Assembly: GCF_000381065.1 (NCBI RefSeq)
Contig: NZ_KB905852.1
Span: 35,952 to 99,951, forward strand
DNA length: 64,000 bases
Origin: Propionispira raffinosivorans DSM 20765
Lineage (GTDB): Bacteria; Bacillota; Negativicutes; Selenomonadales; Selenomonadaceae
Reading direction: 5' to 3'
In this document: piece by piece, positions 17,951 through 26,092 of the stretch
Position numbering within the stretch: the first letter of the stretch is position 1
Layout of the letters: each line of letters opens with the position of its first letter
The notes under the pieces: generated by a model
Database searches by the model: none
What the model saw: the letters and a program-made list of their open reading frames with translations, nothing else
Told to the model about the DNA's origin: nothing
Program-made: the position numbers and the translations under genes

Positions 17951-18148
17951 ATGTCAACAGGTACACTGGCTACATTTGTGATTGGCTTAATAGTCGCTGG
18001 ATGTTTTGGGTTTGGTTTATGGAAAATGTATAGAAGTTTTTTCAAAGGAGAAAGTGAGTGCTGTGGCTCTAGTGGTGATGGATGTTCATCATGCTGTCAA
18101 TGTTCTTCTAAAACTCAATCGACCGATGCAAAACTGATTGTAAAATAA
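17951..18148 (+). CDS. FeoB-associated Cys-rich membrane protein
   Basis: This 65-residue protein has one membrane helix (about 5-26) and then a cysteine cluster (ECCGSSGDGCSSCCQCSS). Small Cys-rich proteins of this type commonly follow feoB in Firmicutes. The cysteines could hold iron or shuttle it, but the function is not established. It is the last gene of the feo operon, before a terminator. Confidence 0.85.
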   Translation: MSTGTLATFVIGLIVAGCFGFGLWKMYRSFFKGESECCGSSGDGCSSCCQCSSKTQSTDAKLIVK

Positions 18149-18163
18149 AAATATGGATTGAAT

Positions 18164-18202
18164 GCAAAAAGCAGCAAATTATAATATTTGCTGCTTTTTG
18201 TG
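18164..18202 (+). terminator. feo operon terminator
   Basis: CAAAAAGCAGCAAAT and ATTTGCTGCTTTTTG form a perfect 15-base stem. Confidence 0.9.
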
Positions 18203-18295
18203 CTTTTTATCACAGTATTGTCTTGCCTTTTGGTTTATACTTGCAAGTGATATGTATCGTCGTTTATATTTGAGTGAAGGTGAGGACGAATTTTT

Positions 18296-18814
18296 ATGAC
18301 AAAATGGTTATTGGTATATTCTTCGGTGACAGGGAATACGAAACAAGTTGGTGAGGCTATGTTTGAAATTTTACCAGATGGGTCAAAATTGCAGCCACTT
18401 AATGGAGCGGTAGTTGATTTTGCTGCATATGATGTAATTATAGTTGGCTATTGGCTTACGCGTGGTGGTCCTGATCCAAAAACTATGGAGTTTTTGCCGA
18501 AACTGAAGGGTAAAAAAGTTATTTTATTTGCGACGCATGGTGCTTTGCCTGGCAGTGAACACGCTGTGACAAGTTTGGCCAGAGCGGCTTATTTATTGGG
18601 TGAAGGTTGTAGTATTTTAGGTACATTTACCTGCCAGGGGAAAATAAATCCAGCTCTTTTAGCTAGGCGAGTGGAAACGGCGGAAAATGATCCGCATGCA
18701 CCGAATGAAGAAAACAGAAAACGCTGGATGGAGGCGGCAAAGCACCCCCATGAACAAGATTTTGCATTGGCACGAGATTTTATAAAAAAAATGCAGCGTA
18801 AATTGGATCGATAG
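18296..18814 (+). CDS. Flavodoxin family protein
   Basis: This 172-residue flavodoxin-like protein has the FMN phosphate loop YSSVTGNTKQV at residues 8-18, a second loop near VGYWLTRGGPDPKT, and FATHGALPGSEHA. The C-terminal part, with NEENRKRWMEAAKHPHEQD, is an extension seen in a branch of flavodoxin-fold reductase partners. GTGAGGA precedes ATG 18296. It lies between the feo and nik loci with its own terminator. Its redox partner is not evident. Confidence 0.85.
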   Translation: MTKWLLVYSSVTGNTKQVGEAMFEILPDGSKLQPLNGAVVDFAAYDVIIVGYWLTRGGPDPKTMEFLPKLKGKKVILFATHGALPGSEHAVTSLARAAYLLGEGCSILGTFTCQGKINPALLARRVETAENDPHAPNEENRKRWMEAAKHPHEQDFALARDFIKKMQRKLDR

Positions 18815-18821
18815 TAATAGA

Positions 18822-18879
18822 AAAACAGTGCGACTAACATCTACTTATTAAAATGGTGTTGGCTGGGCTGTTTTTTTTA
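18822..18879 (+). terminator. Intrinsic terminator
   Basis: AACAG.. and ..CTGTT arms enclose an imperfect GC-containing stem (GACTAACATC with GGTGTTGGCT), followed by eight T residues. Confidence 0.65.
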
Positions 18880-18959
18880 TTTGTCAAAGCGTTGTAGTAT
18901 AAAAAGAAAACTTCTTTAAATAACCCCTAGGGTGGGTTGTGGAGTAGAAGAACTGTCTA

Positions 18960-18989
18960 TACTATATATTATAGTAGTATTTTTAATAC
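18960..18989 (+). promoter_or_regulatory. Two adjacent palindromes, candidate operator
   Basis: TACTATATATTATAGTA (18960-18976) and GTATTTTTAATAC (18977-18989) are perfect palindromes around 3-base centres and directly abut. They lie 50 to 80 bases before the methyltransferase-nik operon and contain -10-like sequences. A metal-responsive repressor could bind here; that is inference. Confidence 0.4.
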
Positions 18990-19039
18990 TTTTATAAGTC
19001 GTATGAAAAATTTAAGATTACGGGATTGAGAGGTATTTT

Positions 19040-19798
19040 ATGCAAGAACTTTTAGAAGAAATAGAAAATTATTGGGATCAAAGATCTTCTGGGTATTGTG
19101 AAAGCAATTTAGAAGAATTAGAAACTTTTAAAAAAGAAGCTTGGCTTGAATTAATACAAGAACAGTTTCCATCTGTAAAAGATCGAAAATTGAGAGTGCT
19201 CGATATTGGTACTGGTCCTGGTTTTTTTGCAATTATTATGGCAGGCGCTGGACATGATGTCACTGCGGTGGATTATACGGAAGCAATGCTAAAAAAAGCG
19301 CAAGCCAATGCAAAGCGATATCATTGTAATATTCATTTTGAAAAAATGGAAGCACATAAATTATTGTTTGCTGATAATTGCTTTGATTTAATTGTTTCCA
19401 GAAATCTGACATGGAATCTTGAAGAGCCAGAGCAGGCTTATCAAGAATGGTACAGAGTGTTAGGTAAGAACGGGCGTTTATTAAATTTTGATGCAAATTG
19501 GTATTTGCACGTACATAATAGTGAAAAGAGAAAAGAATATGAGAATGATCGTGTTATGACTCGTAATAAAAATCTGCCAGATCATTATACGAACACCGAT
19601 ACCAGACGCATGGAGAATATTGCAAAAAAATTACCGCTCAGTAAGAAATTACGACCAGAGTGGGATGTACAAGAACTTAAAAAAATTGGCTTTAAAAAGA
19701 TCATCATAGACAAGGGTATTGGTGAGAGAGTTTGGAATACGATCGAAAAAATAAATTATGCATCAACACCTATGTTTATGATTGCTGCCGAAAAATGA
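19040..19798 (+). CDS. Class I SAM-dependent methyltransferase of the nik operon
   Basis: This 252-residue Rossmann-fold methyltransferase has motif I DIGTGPG at residues 55-61, and a following acidic residue in AVDYTEAM. It then has LIVSRNLTWNLEEPEQAYQE-type motifs and a NFDANWYLHV block. The substrate is unknown. It is the first gene of a tight cluster with five Nik-type transporter genes, starting 50 bases before the binding protein. It could methylate a metal chelator or a transporter component. GAGAGGT precedes ATG 19040. Confidence 0.88.
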   Translation: MQELLEEIENYWDQRSSGYCESNLEELETFKKEAWLELIQEQFPSVKDRKLRVLDIGTGPGFFAIIMAGAGHDVTAVDYTEAMLKKAQANAKRYHCNIHFEKMEAHKLLFADNCFDLIVSRNLTWNLEEPEQAYQEWYRVLGKNGRLLNFDANWYLHVHNSEKRKEYENDRVMTRNKNLPDHYTNTDTRRMENIAKKLPLSKKLRPEWDVQELKKIGFKKIIIDKGIGERVWNTIEKINYASTPMFMIAAEK

Positions 19799-19847
19799 TG
19801 CAAGGCCATTTTAGCAGGCAGCAGTAGTATTTTTTAGGAGGAATTTT

Positions 19848-21431
19848 ATGAAAATAAGAAGTGTAGTTTTTTGCGTTATATTATTGTGCTTAACTTTTGC
19901 CGTTTGTGGGTGTGGCAGTGAAAATGATAGATTGTCAAAAAATGAATTAGTGTATGCTAGTACCAAAGACATTCGGGATATTAATCCACATTTATATGGC
20001 GGTGAAATGGCAGCACAAGCTATGGTGTTTGAGCCATTGGTATATGATACAAAAGATGGAATAAAACCGGGGTTAGCTGAAAGCTGGGAAGTATCAGCAG
20101 ATGGTCTTAGTTATACATTTCATATTCGTCAGGGGGTAAAATTCACGGACGGAGAAGATGTGAACGCAGAGGCAATTAAACTGAACATTGATGCTGTTTG
20201 CAAAAACAAAGAGCGCCATGCGTGGCTGGATATGGTTAATCAAATTGATCATGGAGAAGTTATGGATGCATATACATATCGACTCGTCCTGAAAAAACCA
20301 TATTATCCTACGTTAAAAGAATTGGCGTTGTCTCGTCCATTCCGCATGATATCGCCAAAGTGTTTTAAAGATGGTGATACGAAAAATGGAGTTAATGGTT
20401 ATGCTGGTACGGGACCTTATATATTAACGGAACATAAAGACAAGCAATATGCTATTTTTACGAAAAACAAAGATTATTGGGGAGATCAAGCAAAATTTGA
20501 AACGATTAAATGGCAGGTTATGCCAGATCCTCAAACCATTTTATTGGCTTTAAAAAAGGGTGAAATCGATTTATTATTTGGCGCAGATGGAGATATGGTA
20601 GATTTAGATTCTTTTACAGCATTACAAAAAGAAGGAAAATATGCTGCTATGTTGAGTGAACCAGTTGCATCAAGGGCGATTTTAATCAATGCACATCGGC
20701 CGATTACTTCTGATCGTCAAGTGAGAGAAGCTTTTCAATATGTTGTCAATAAAGAAGGGATTGCAAATGGTGTATTAAATGGAACAGAAACCGTTGCGGA
20801 TACACTATTGTCACCAACTGTTCCATATTGCAATGTACCTCTAAAAGCTAGAAATTACGATCTGGATAAGGCAAAACAACTATTGAATGTAGCAGGTTGG
20901 AGTATGAATGAGGATGGGTATCGTTATAAAAATGGCAAAAAAATGGTTGTTACCTTATATTTTAATTCTAATAACGCGCAAGAACGAACCATTAGTGAGT
21001 ATGTTCAAAGTGATATGAAAGCAGCTGGTGTTGAACTTAAAATTATTGGCGAAGAAAAACAGGCATTTTTGGATAGACAAAAAAATGGGGATTTTGATTT
21101 ACAATATTCTTTATCATGGGGAACACCATATGATCCACAGTCGTATCTATCTTCCTGGCGCATACCAGCCCATGGTGATTATCAAGCACAATTGGGATTG
21201 GAAAAGAAAAAATGGCTTGATGATGAAATAGGACTTACTTTAGTGGAAGCTGATAAGGATAAACGGCAGTTGAGATATAACGAAATACTAACCTATATAC
21301 ATCATGAATGTGTATATTTACCTTTGACGTATTCTCGTACCAAGGCAGTTTATATGCCTAAACTAAAAGGTGTTGGATTTAATCTATCACAATATGAAAT
21401 ACCTTTTGAAAAGATGTATTTTGAGAAATAA
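19848..21431 (+). CDS. nikA: Nickel/cobalt-type ABC substrate-binding lipoprotein NikA
   Basis: This 527-residue periplasmic lipoprotein of the peptide/nickel family (SBP_bac_5) has a signal peptide with a lipobox ending at Cys22. The N-terminal domain carries DIRDINPHLYGGEMAAQAMVFEPLV, which resembles NikA-type proteins more than OppA. LAESWEVSADGLSYTFHIRQGVKFTDGE is the family signature. AGGAGG precedes ATG 19848. It is followed by two permeases and two ATPases. Ni2+, Co2+ or a metal-chelator complex is the likely ligand; which one cannot be told. Confidence 0.88.
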   Translation: MKIRSVVFCVILLCLTFAVCGCGSENDRLSKNELVYASTKDIRDINPHLYGGEMAAQAMVFEPLVYDTKDGIKPGLAESWEVSADGLSYTFHIRQGVKFTDGEDVNAEAIKLNIDAVCKNKERHAWLDMVNQIDHGEVMDAYTYRLVLKKPYYPTLKELALSRPFRMISPKCFKDGDTKNGVNGYAGTGPYILTEHKDKQYAIFTKNKDYWGDQAKFETIKWQVMPDPQTILLALKKGEIDLLFGADGDMVDLDSFTALQKEGKYAAMLSEPVASRAILINAHRPITSDRQVREAFQYVVNKEGIANGVLNGTETVADTLLSPTVPYCNVPLKARNYDLDKAKQLLNVAGWSMNEDGYRYKNGKKMVVTLYFNSNNAQERTISEYVQSDMKAAGVELKIIGEEKQAFLDRQKNGDFDLQYSLSWGTPYDPQSYLSSWRIPAHGDYQAQLGLEKKKWLDDEIGLTLVEADKDKRQLRYNEILTYIHHECVYLPLTYSRTKAVYMPKLKGVGFNLSQYEIPFEKMYFEK

Positions 21432-21479
21432 AGTATGGGTTTTGGCCGAATTTGTGATGATATGTAGCGAGGTGCATTT

Positions 21480-22409
21480 ATGCGAAATTATATGATAAAG
21501 CGCATTCTATGGATTTTGCCAATGCTGGTAGGAATTTCATTTTTTGCCTTTGTACTTATTACATTAAGTCCTAGTGATCCTGCAGAGGTTGCACTTCGTG
21601 TAAATGAAATTGTACCAACACCTGAAGCGATTGCATTAATGCGGGAGCAGTTAGGACTCGATAAACCGTTTTTCACACGATATGTGGAGTGGCTGTTGGC
21701 TGTGGTTCAAGGTGATTTTGGTAACAGCTATGTCAATAATAAATCGGTTTTTCAGGAATTTATCATGGCACTGCCGGCAACGCTTTATTTGTCGGCAGTT
21801 GCACTCATTTTTATCATTTTTATCAGTGTCCCGATTGGCGTATTGTGTGCTGTTTATGAAGGTAGTATGGGAGATATATTTGTTCGAGTTTTTATTTTTT
21901 TAGCAACAGCAATGCCTGGGTTTTGGGTGGGCTTACTGTTGATTTGGTTGTTTTCGGTTCAATTAGGCTTATTCCCAACAAGTGGTATGCAAGCAGCAAA
22001 TTCTGTTGTTTTGCCAGCGTTTACTCTAGCACTAACGTATATTGCAACCTATATACGGTTGATTCGTAATAATATGATTGAAAACAAGCAAGAAAATTAT
22101 GTGACTTATGCAAAAGCACGAGGATTAAAAGAGAGCATAATCTACCGGCATATTTTTAAAAATTCTTTAAATGAGGTCTTAACAGCACTTGGAATGTCTA
22201 TTCCTAAATTAATTGCCGGAAGTGTGATTGTAGAGAATATTTTTGCCTGGCCGGGGGTAGGCCGCTTATGTGTATCGGCGATTTTTAATCGCGACTTTCC
22301 CATTATTCAGGCTTATGTTTTAATGATGGCAGTACTTTTTGTTATATGCAATCTTATAGTGGATATTTTAAGTGCTTCGCTAGATCCGCGGATAAGTCAG
22401 GATGGATAA
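21480..22409 (+). CDS. nikB: Nik-type ABC permease NikB
   Basis: This 309-residue inner-membrane permease of the dipeptide/nickel class has about six helices. The N-terminus (MIKRILWILPMLVGISFFAFVL) is typical. The cytoplasmic coupling loop is YAKARGLKESIIYRHIFKN. GAGGTG precedes ATG 21480. It pairs with NikC and overlaps its start region. Confidence 0.9.
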   Translation: MRNYMIKRILWILPMLVGISFFAFVLITLSPSDPAEVALRVNEIVPTPEAIALMREQLGLDKPFFTRYVEWLLAVVQGDFGNSYVNNKSVFQEFIMALPATLYLSAVALIFIIFISVPIGVLCAVYEGSMGDIFVRVFIFLATAMPGFWVGLLLIWLFSVQLGLFPTSGMQAANSVVLPAFTLALTYIATYIRLIRNNMIENKQENYVTYAKARGLKESIIYRHIFKNSLNEVLTALGMSIPKLIAGSVIVENIFAWPGVGRLCVSAIFNRDFPIIQAYVLMMAVLFVICNLIVDILSASLDPRISQDG

Positions 22410-22410
22410 T

Positions 22411-23256
22411 ATGAATGTGTGGCAAAAGTTAAAGAAAGATAAAATGGCATTGCTATCATTAGGCATTATAGTTAGCATAGTATTCATTGGTATCTTTGCA
22501 CCCTTTTTAGCACCCCATGATCCGCTGGCAGCAAATATAAAAATAAAGTTTGCAAAAGTCAGTTTATCATATCCGTTTGGGACTGATCAGTTAGGCCGTT
22601 GTATTTTATCTCGCTTAATATATGGTATTCAAACAACGGTATTTTTGTCAATTGTTACGATGCTTCTGACCATTACAATTGGTGTATTGCTTGGACTGAT
22701 GGCCGGTTATTTGCGAGGAATTGTTGGTGAAGGAATTCTGCGCCTCTGTGATGTACTGCTTTCTTTTCCCAGTGAAATCATGATTTTAGCTATTGTTGGT
22801 ATGCTTGGGCCTGGAATCGGAAATGTAGTAATGGCAAATGTAGCCTCTAAATGGGCCTGGTATACAAGGATGATTCGATCGCTTGTTCTCGAATATTCTG
22901 ATGAAAATTATATTCGTTTTGCAAAAGTAGCAGGATATAGTAAGCGTTATATTCTTTGTAAACATTTATTTCCGACGATTTTGGGCAAAGTTTTGGTTCT
23001 TGCAACATTAGATACAGGCTGGGTTATTTTGAATATTTCAGCACTTTCTTTTCTTGGATTAGGAGTACAAGCTCCTACGCCTGAATGGGGTATGATGCTA
23101 AATGAGGCAAAAAATATTATGACAATTCGTCCTTCTTTGATGTTAGCACCAGGTCTTGCAATTTTAATTGTTGTTGCGGCCTGCAATTTTCTCGGTGATA
23201 GTCTGCGTGATGCACTTGACCCGAAGCATAACCAAATAAAAGGGATGAAGTTATGA
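22411..23256 (+). CDS. nikC: Nik-type ABC permease NikC
   Basis: This second permease subunit has 281 residues and about six helices. Family features are FGTDQLGRCILSRLIYG, the coupling loop FAKVAGYSKRYILCKHLFPT and the C-terminal GDSLRDALDPK. ATG 22411 is preferred because AGGA lies 8 bases before it; an in-frame ATG at 22402 is also possible. It shares a 4-base ATGA overlap with nikD. Confidence 0.9.
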   Translation: MNVWQKLKKDKMALLSLGIIVSIVFIGIFAPFLAPHDPLAANIKIKFAKVSLSYPFGTDQLGRCILSRLIYGIQTTVFLSIVTMLLTITIGVLLGLMAGYLRGIVGEGILRLCDVLLSFPSEIMILAIVGMLGPGIGNVVMANVASKWAWYTRMIRSLVLEYSDENYIRFAKVAGYSKRYILCKHLFPTILGKVLVLATLDTGWVILNISALSFLGLGVQAPTPEWGMMLNEAKNIMTIRPSLMLAPGLAILIVVAACNFLGDSLRDALDPKHNQIKGMKL

Positions 23257-24071
23257 ATTTAATTGAAGCTTATAATCTTAGTATATCGAATAGCCTAACG
23301 GGTGAACTCATTGTGGAAAATCTTAGTTTCCATATAAAAAGGCACACTTGTCTTGGTATTGTTGGGGAAAGCGGTAGTGGTAAATCTATGAGTATGAAGG
23401 CGATTTTAGGCTTATTGCCATCTTCCCTTAAAACAACAGGCTGTGTTCGTTTTGGCGATATTGAAATGATTGCGGCAAAGCAAGAAACATTGCGTAAAAT
23501 TCGCAGTAAACATATTTGTCTGATTTTACAAGATGCGATGACAGCGTTTGACCCACTTTCGACAATGGGGGAACAAATAATAGAAACCTTTTGCGAAAAC
23601 ATGAACTATACGTCATGTGAGGCGAAGAAAGTCACTCTAGAAGTTTTAAACAAAATGATGATTCATGATCCGCTTTTAATCATGCAAAGTTATCCGCATC
23701 AATTATCTGGAGGAATGTTACAACGCTGCATGATTGGGTTGGCAATGGCGTTAAAGCCAGAAATTATTATCGCGGATGAGCCCACAACAGGATTAGATTC
23801 GATTAATCAGCGAAATGTATTAGCTGAGTTTAAACGTTTGCGTGAAGAAGGCATGACTTTGATTTTTATTTCCCATGATCTTGGCGTAGTAAGGTATTTA
23901 GCAGATGATGTATTGGTTATGCGACATGGTCAGTGTATCGAATATGGTGAAGCAGTAAAGGTGTTTACTAACCCTGATCAGCCTTACAGCAAATATTTGG
24001 TTGATACTCGTAAAAGCTTGACGAAAGTCTTTGGAGAATTGATCAATAAAGGGGCAGCGACGTCATGTTAA
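23253..24071 (+). CDS. nikD: Nik-type ABC ATPase NikD
   Basis: This 272-residue ABC ATPase has Walker A GESGSGKS, signature LSGGMLQR, Walker B IIIADEPTTGLD and an H-loop ISHDLG. It lacks much of the extended C-terminal oligopeptide-binding tail seen in OppD. It overlaps nikC by 4 bases and nikE by 7, showing tight operon coupling. Confidence 0.92.
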   Translation: MNLIEAYNLSISNSLTGELIVENLSFHIKRHTCLGIVGESGSGKSMSMKAILGLLPSSLKTTGCVRFGDIEMIAAKQETLRKIRSKHICLILQDAMTAFDPLSTMGEQIIETFCENMNYTSCEAKKVTLEVLNKMMIHDPLLIMQSYPHQLSGGMLQRCMIGLAMALKPEIIIADEPTTGLDSINQRNVLAEFKRLREEGMTLIFISHDLGVVRYLADDVLVMRHGQCIEYGEAVKVFTNPDQPYSKYLVDTRKSLTKVFGELINKGAATSC

Positions 24072-24829
24072 AAGTAGAATCGGTGTATAAATCTTATAAA
24101 AAACAAAATTGTTCAATCTTTTCTAGTAAAAAACAGGAGATTTTACACGACATTTCATTTCAGCTTCAGTGTGGTGAATGTCTAGGTTTAATTGGCGAAA
24201 GTGGTAGTGGAAAAAGTACACTGAGTCGATTGATTTTGAATCTTGAAAGACCAGATTTTGGTAAAATTACAATGGAGGGACAGTTAATACAAAATTGGTT
24301 AGAAAGCCATCGTGGCGAAATGAGTGTTGTTTTTCAGGATTATACAACATCTATTAATCCTTTTTTCACAATTGAGGAGAGTATTGCTGAACCAATACGC
24401 AGGTGTAAATGCAAATATGACAAACAAGTTGTTGCTAAAATGGTTTTGCATTTACTAGAGAAAGTACAATTGTCCAGTCGACTGCTGATGCGTCATCCAC
24501 ATGAATTAAGTGGTGGGCAATTACAACGGGTATGTATAGCTAGAGCGATTGCCACACAACCTCGTTTTGTTGTATTTGATGAAGCTCTTAGTTCATTGGA
24601 TGTATCGGCTCAAACGCAAACTTTATTGTTGCTTAAACAGTTGAAACAAGAAATGAATATGACTTATTTGTTTATTGCGCATGATTTACCAACAATTACA
24701 AGCCTTTGTAATAAATTGTTATTCTTATCTAAAGGTAAGATTGTTGAGAAAATTGAAGTGCAGAAGATTTCACAAGTCCAAACTCCCTATGCAAAAAAAC
24801 TGCTTGCTTCTGTCCTGCCTTTTGATTAA
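24065..24829 (+). CDS. nikE: Nik-type ABC ATPase NikE
   Basis: This 254-residue ATPase is the second nucleotide-binding subunit. Walker A is GESGSGKST, the signature is LSGGQLQRV, Walker B is FVVFDEALSSLD and the H-loop is IAHDLP. It is the last transporter gene. The gap to the CsoR/RcnR-type gene downstream holds an independent extended -10. Confidence 0.92.
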   Translation: MLKVESVYKSYKKQNCSIFSSKKQEILHDISFQLQCGECLGLIGESGSGKSTLSRLILNLERPDFGKITMEGQLIQNWLESHRGEMSVVFQDYTTSINPFFTIEESIAEPIRRCKCKYDKQVVAKMVLHLLEKVQLSSRLLMRHPHELSGGQLQRVCIARAIATQPRFVVFDEALSSLDVSAQTQTLLLLKQLKQEMNMTYLFIAHDLPTITSLCNKLLFLSKGKIVEKIEVQKISQVQTPYAKKLLASVLPFD

Positions 24830-24847
24830 GGCCAGGCTGGCAACATG

Positions 24848-24856
24848 TGATATAAT
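24848..24856 (+). promoter_or_regulatory. Extended -10 before the metal-sensor gene
   Basis: TGATATAAT is a perfect extended -10 about 75 bases before the repressor start. No good -35 is seen. Confidence 0.45.
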
Positions 24857-24929
24857 AAAATGATTATTATGATACATTATGGTTTGTAATTCTATGCATT
24901 ATTATTTTTAAATAGTAGAAGGTGTCTAA

Positions 24930-25256
24930 ATGGAAAAACAGGAACATCAACATATAGGGGAAGATGGAACCGTTATTATACATACACATGCGCATACGCA
25001 TACTCAGACAAAAGCTGTTTTAAATAGAATGTCTCGTTTAATCGGGCATATGGAATCTATAAAAAAAATGGTTGAAAATGGTCGTGACTGCAGTGAAGTT
25101 TTGATACAATTATCGGCAGTTAGTTCTGCTTTACATGGTGTAAGTAAAGTAATTTTAAAGGATCATATTGAACACTGTATTGTTGATGCGGTCAAAACAG
25201 ACGATAGAGAAGTATTGGAAAATTTAAACAAGGCCATTGATCGGTTTATGAAATAA
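24930..25256 (+). CDS. CsoR/RcnR-family metal-sensing repressor with His-rich N-terminus
   Basis: This 108-residue all-helical DNA-binding repressor belongs to the DUF156 family. The core metal ligands are visible as Cys in NGRDCSEVL and His-x-x-x-Cys in KDHIEHC, the CsoR-type Cys-His-Cys pattern. The N-terminus adds a histidine-rich segment (HTHAHTHT), a feature of Ni/Co-sensing branches. Sitting directly behind a Nik transporter, it probably senses nickel or cobalt. GAAGGTG precedes ATG 24930. Confidence 0.88.
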   Translation: MEKQEHQHIGEDGTVIIHTHAHTHTQTKAVLNRMSRLIGHMESIKKMVENGRDCSEVLIQLSAVSSALHGVSKVILKDHIEHCIVDAVKTDDREVLENLNKAIDRFMK

Positions 25257-25433
25257 AAAAATAAGGAAAACAAAAACCTTCTTTGGTAGCAAGTGTTTAA
25301 ATACATGAAACTGCTTGCGATGAAAGGTGAAATCAGATCATTTTTTAATTTTTGTTGTTTATTTACGCAAAAAACGTTAATATTTTTGCATATTATGTAT
25401 AAAACTAATTGGAATTTTATTATTATACAATTC

Positions 25434-25462
25434 TTGACAATATAGAATGATAATGATAGTAT
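25434..25462 (+). promoter_or_regulatory. Promoter of riboswitch 2
   Basis: TTGACA (25434), a 17-base spacer and TAGTAT (25457) lie about 35 bases before the aptamer. Confidence 0.75.
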
Positions 25463-25467
25463 AAATA
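25449..25467 (+). promoter_or_regulatory. Fur-like half-site over the riboswitch 2 promoter
   Basis: The first ten bases (GATAATGATA) match the Fur consensus exactly, while the second half is poor (13 of 19 overall). It overlaps the -10. Metal control on top of B12 control is possible. Confidence 0.3.
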
Positions 25468-25497
25468 GAGAAATTGATTTACCGATAATTTCATATC

Positions 25498-25702
25498 GAT
25501 TGAATTGGGTGTCCGAAAGGACTTAATAGGGAAGTTGGAGAAATGCCAACGCGGTCCCGCCACTGTATTAGGGAGTGAATCCACAAAATGTCACTGAAGT
25601 AGAAACTTTGGGAAGACGTGGAGGAACAATGATCTAGAGCCAGGAGAACTGCCCAATTAACAGTCACCGTTAGACCCGCGAGCGATGGGAAGGGGATTTA
25701 TA
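25498..25702 (+). ncRNA. Cobalamin riboswitch 2
   Basis: All conserved blocks are present: TTAATAGGGAAG, GCGGTCCCGCCACTG, AATGTCACTG, CAGGAGAACTGCC and GACCCGCGAGCGATGGG. It shares a 59-base identical block (25541-25599) with riboswitch 4, and its two downstream hairpins are also shared. It lies upstream of the exported CbiK gene. Confidence 0.95.
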
Positions 25703-25725
25703 GGAATACAACATATTAAGCCTAT

Positions 25726-25753
25726 GAGTCTCGACAATTGTCGAGATTTTTTT
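25726..25753 (+). terminator. Riboswitch 2 terminator 1
   Basis: TCTCGAC-AATT-GTCGAGA followed by seven T residues. It is identical to the one after riboswitch 4. Confidence 0.9.
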
Positions 25754-25778
25754 ATGTTTGTGTTTTTATTTATGAAAA

Positions 25779-25819
25779 ATAAAGACCTCTTTTTGTTTGC
25801 GCAAAAAGAGGTCTTTTTG
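25779..25819 (+). terminator. Riboswitch 2 terminator 2
   Basis: AAAGACCTCTTTTTG and CAAAAAGAGGTCTTT form a 15-base stem with a short loop. A close counterpart follows riboswitch 4. Confidence 0.8.
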
Positions 25820-26092
25820 TCAGCTTAATACTTGTCGAAAAGTTTTTCCTGTTTAGTAGCTTTTACAGGAGAATATTACTCATATATTTTATGCCTTGAA
25901 GTACTTACATGTTCCAATTTTTTTGGAACATGCCTTTTTCAAGAAGAGTTGCAGATGCAGCTTTCAGATATTTCGCAAATGTAATGGTTTAGACTATATG
26001 GAGGTGAACTGTATAACCAAGATAGCTTTATTTGATGTTACTAGAGCAATAACTTTAATAGCATGTATTTATTTATTTTAGGAGGAAAAATA
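25820..26092 (+). other. Leader between terminators and exported CbiK
   Basis: These 273 bases hold a third hairpin (CATGTTCCAA/TTGGAACATG, 25908-25932, then CCTTTTTC). A short frame ends at 26081, overlapping the CbiK ribosome-binding site. No clear second promoter is seen. Confidence 0.4.

Noticed and set aside
25896..26081. 61-codon frame before the exported CbiK
   Set aside because: It starts with TTG without a ribosome-binding site and runs through a hairpin. Its stop overlaps the CbiK ribosome-binding site, so coupling is possible in principle, but nothing else supports it.
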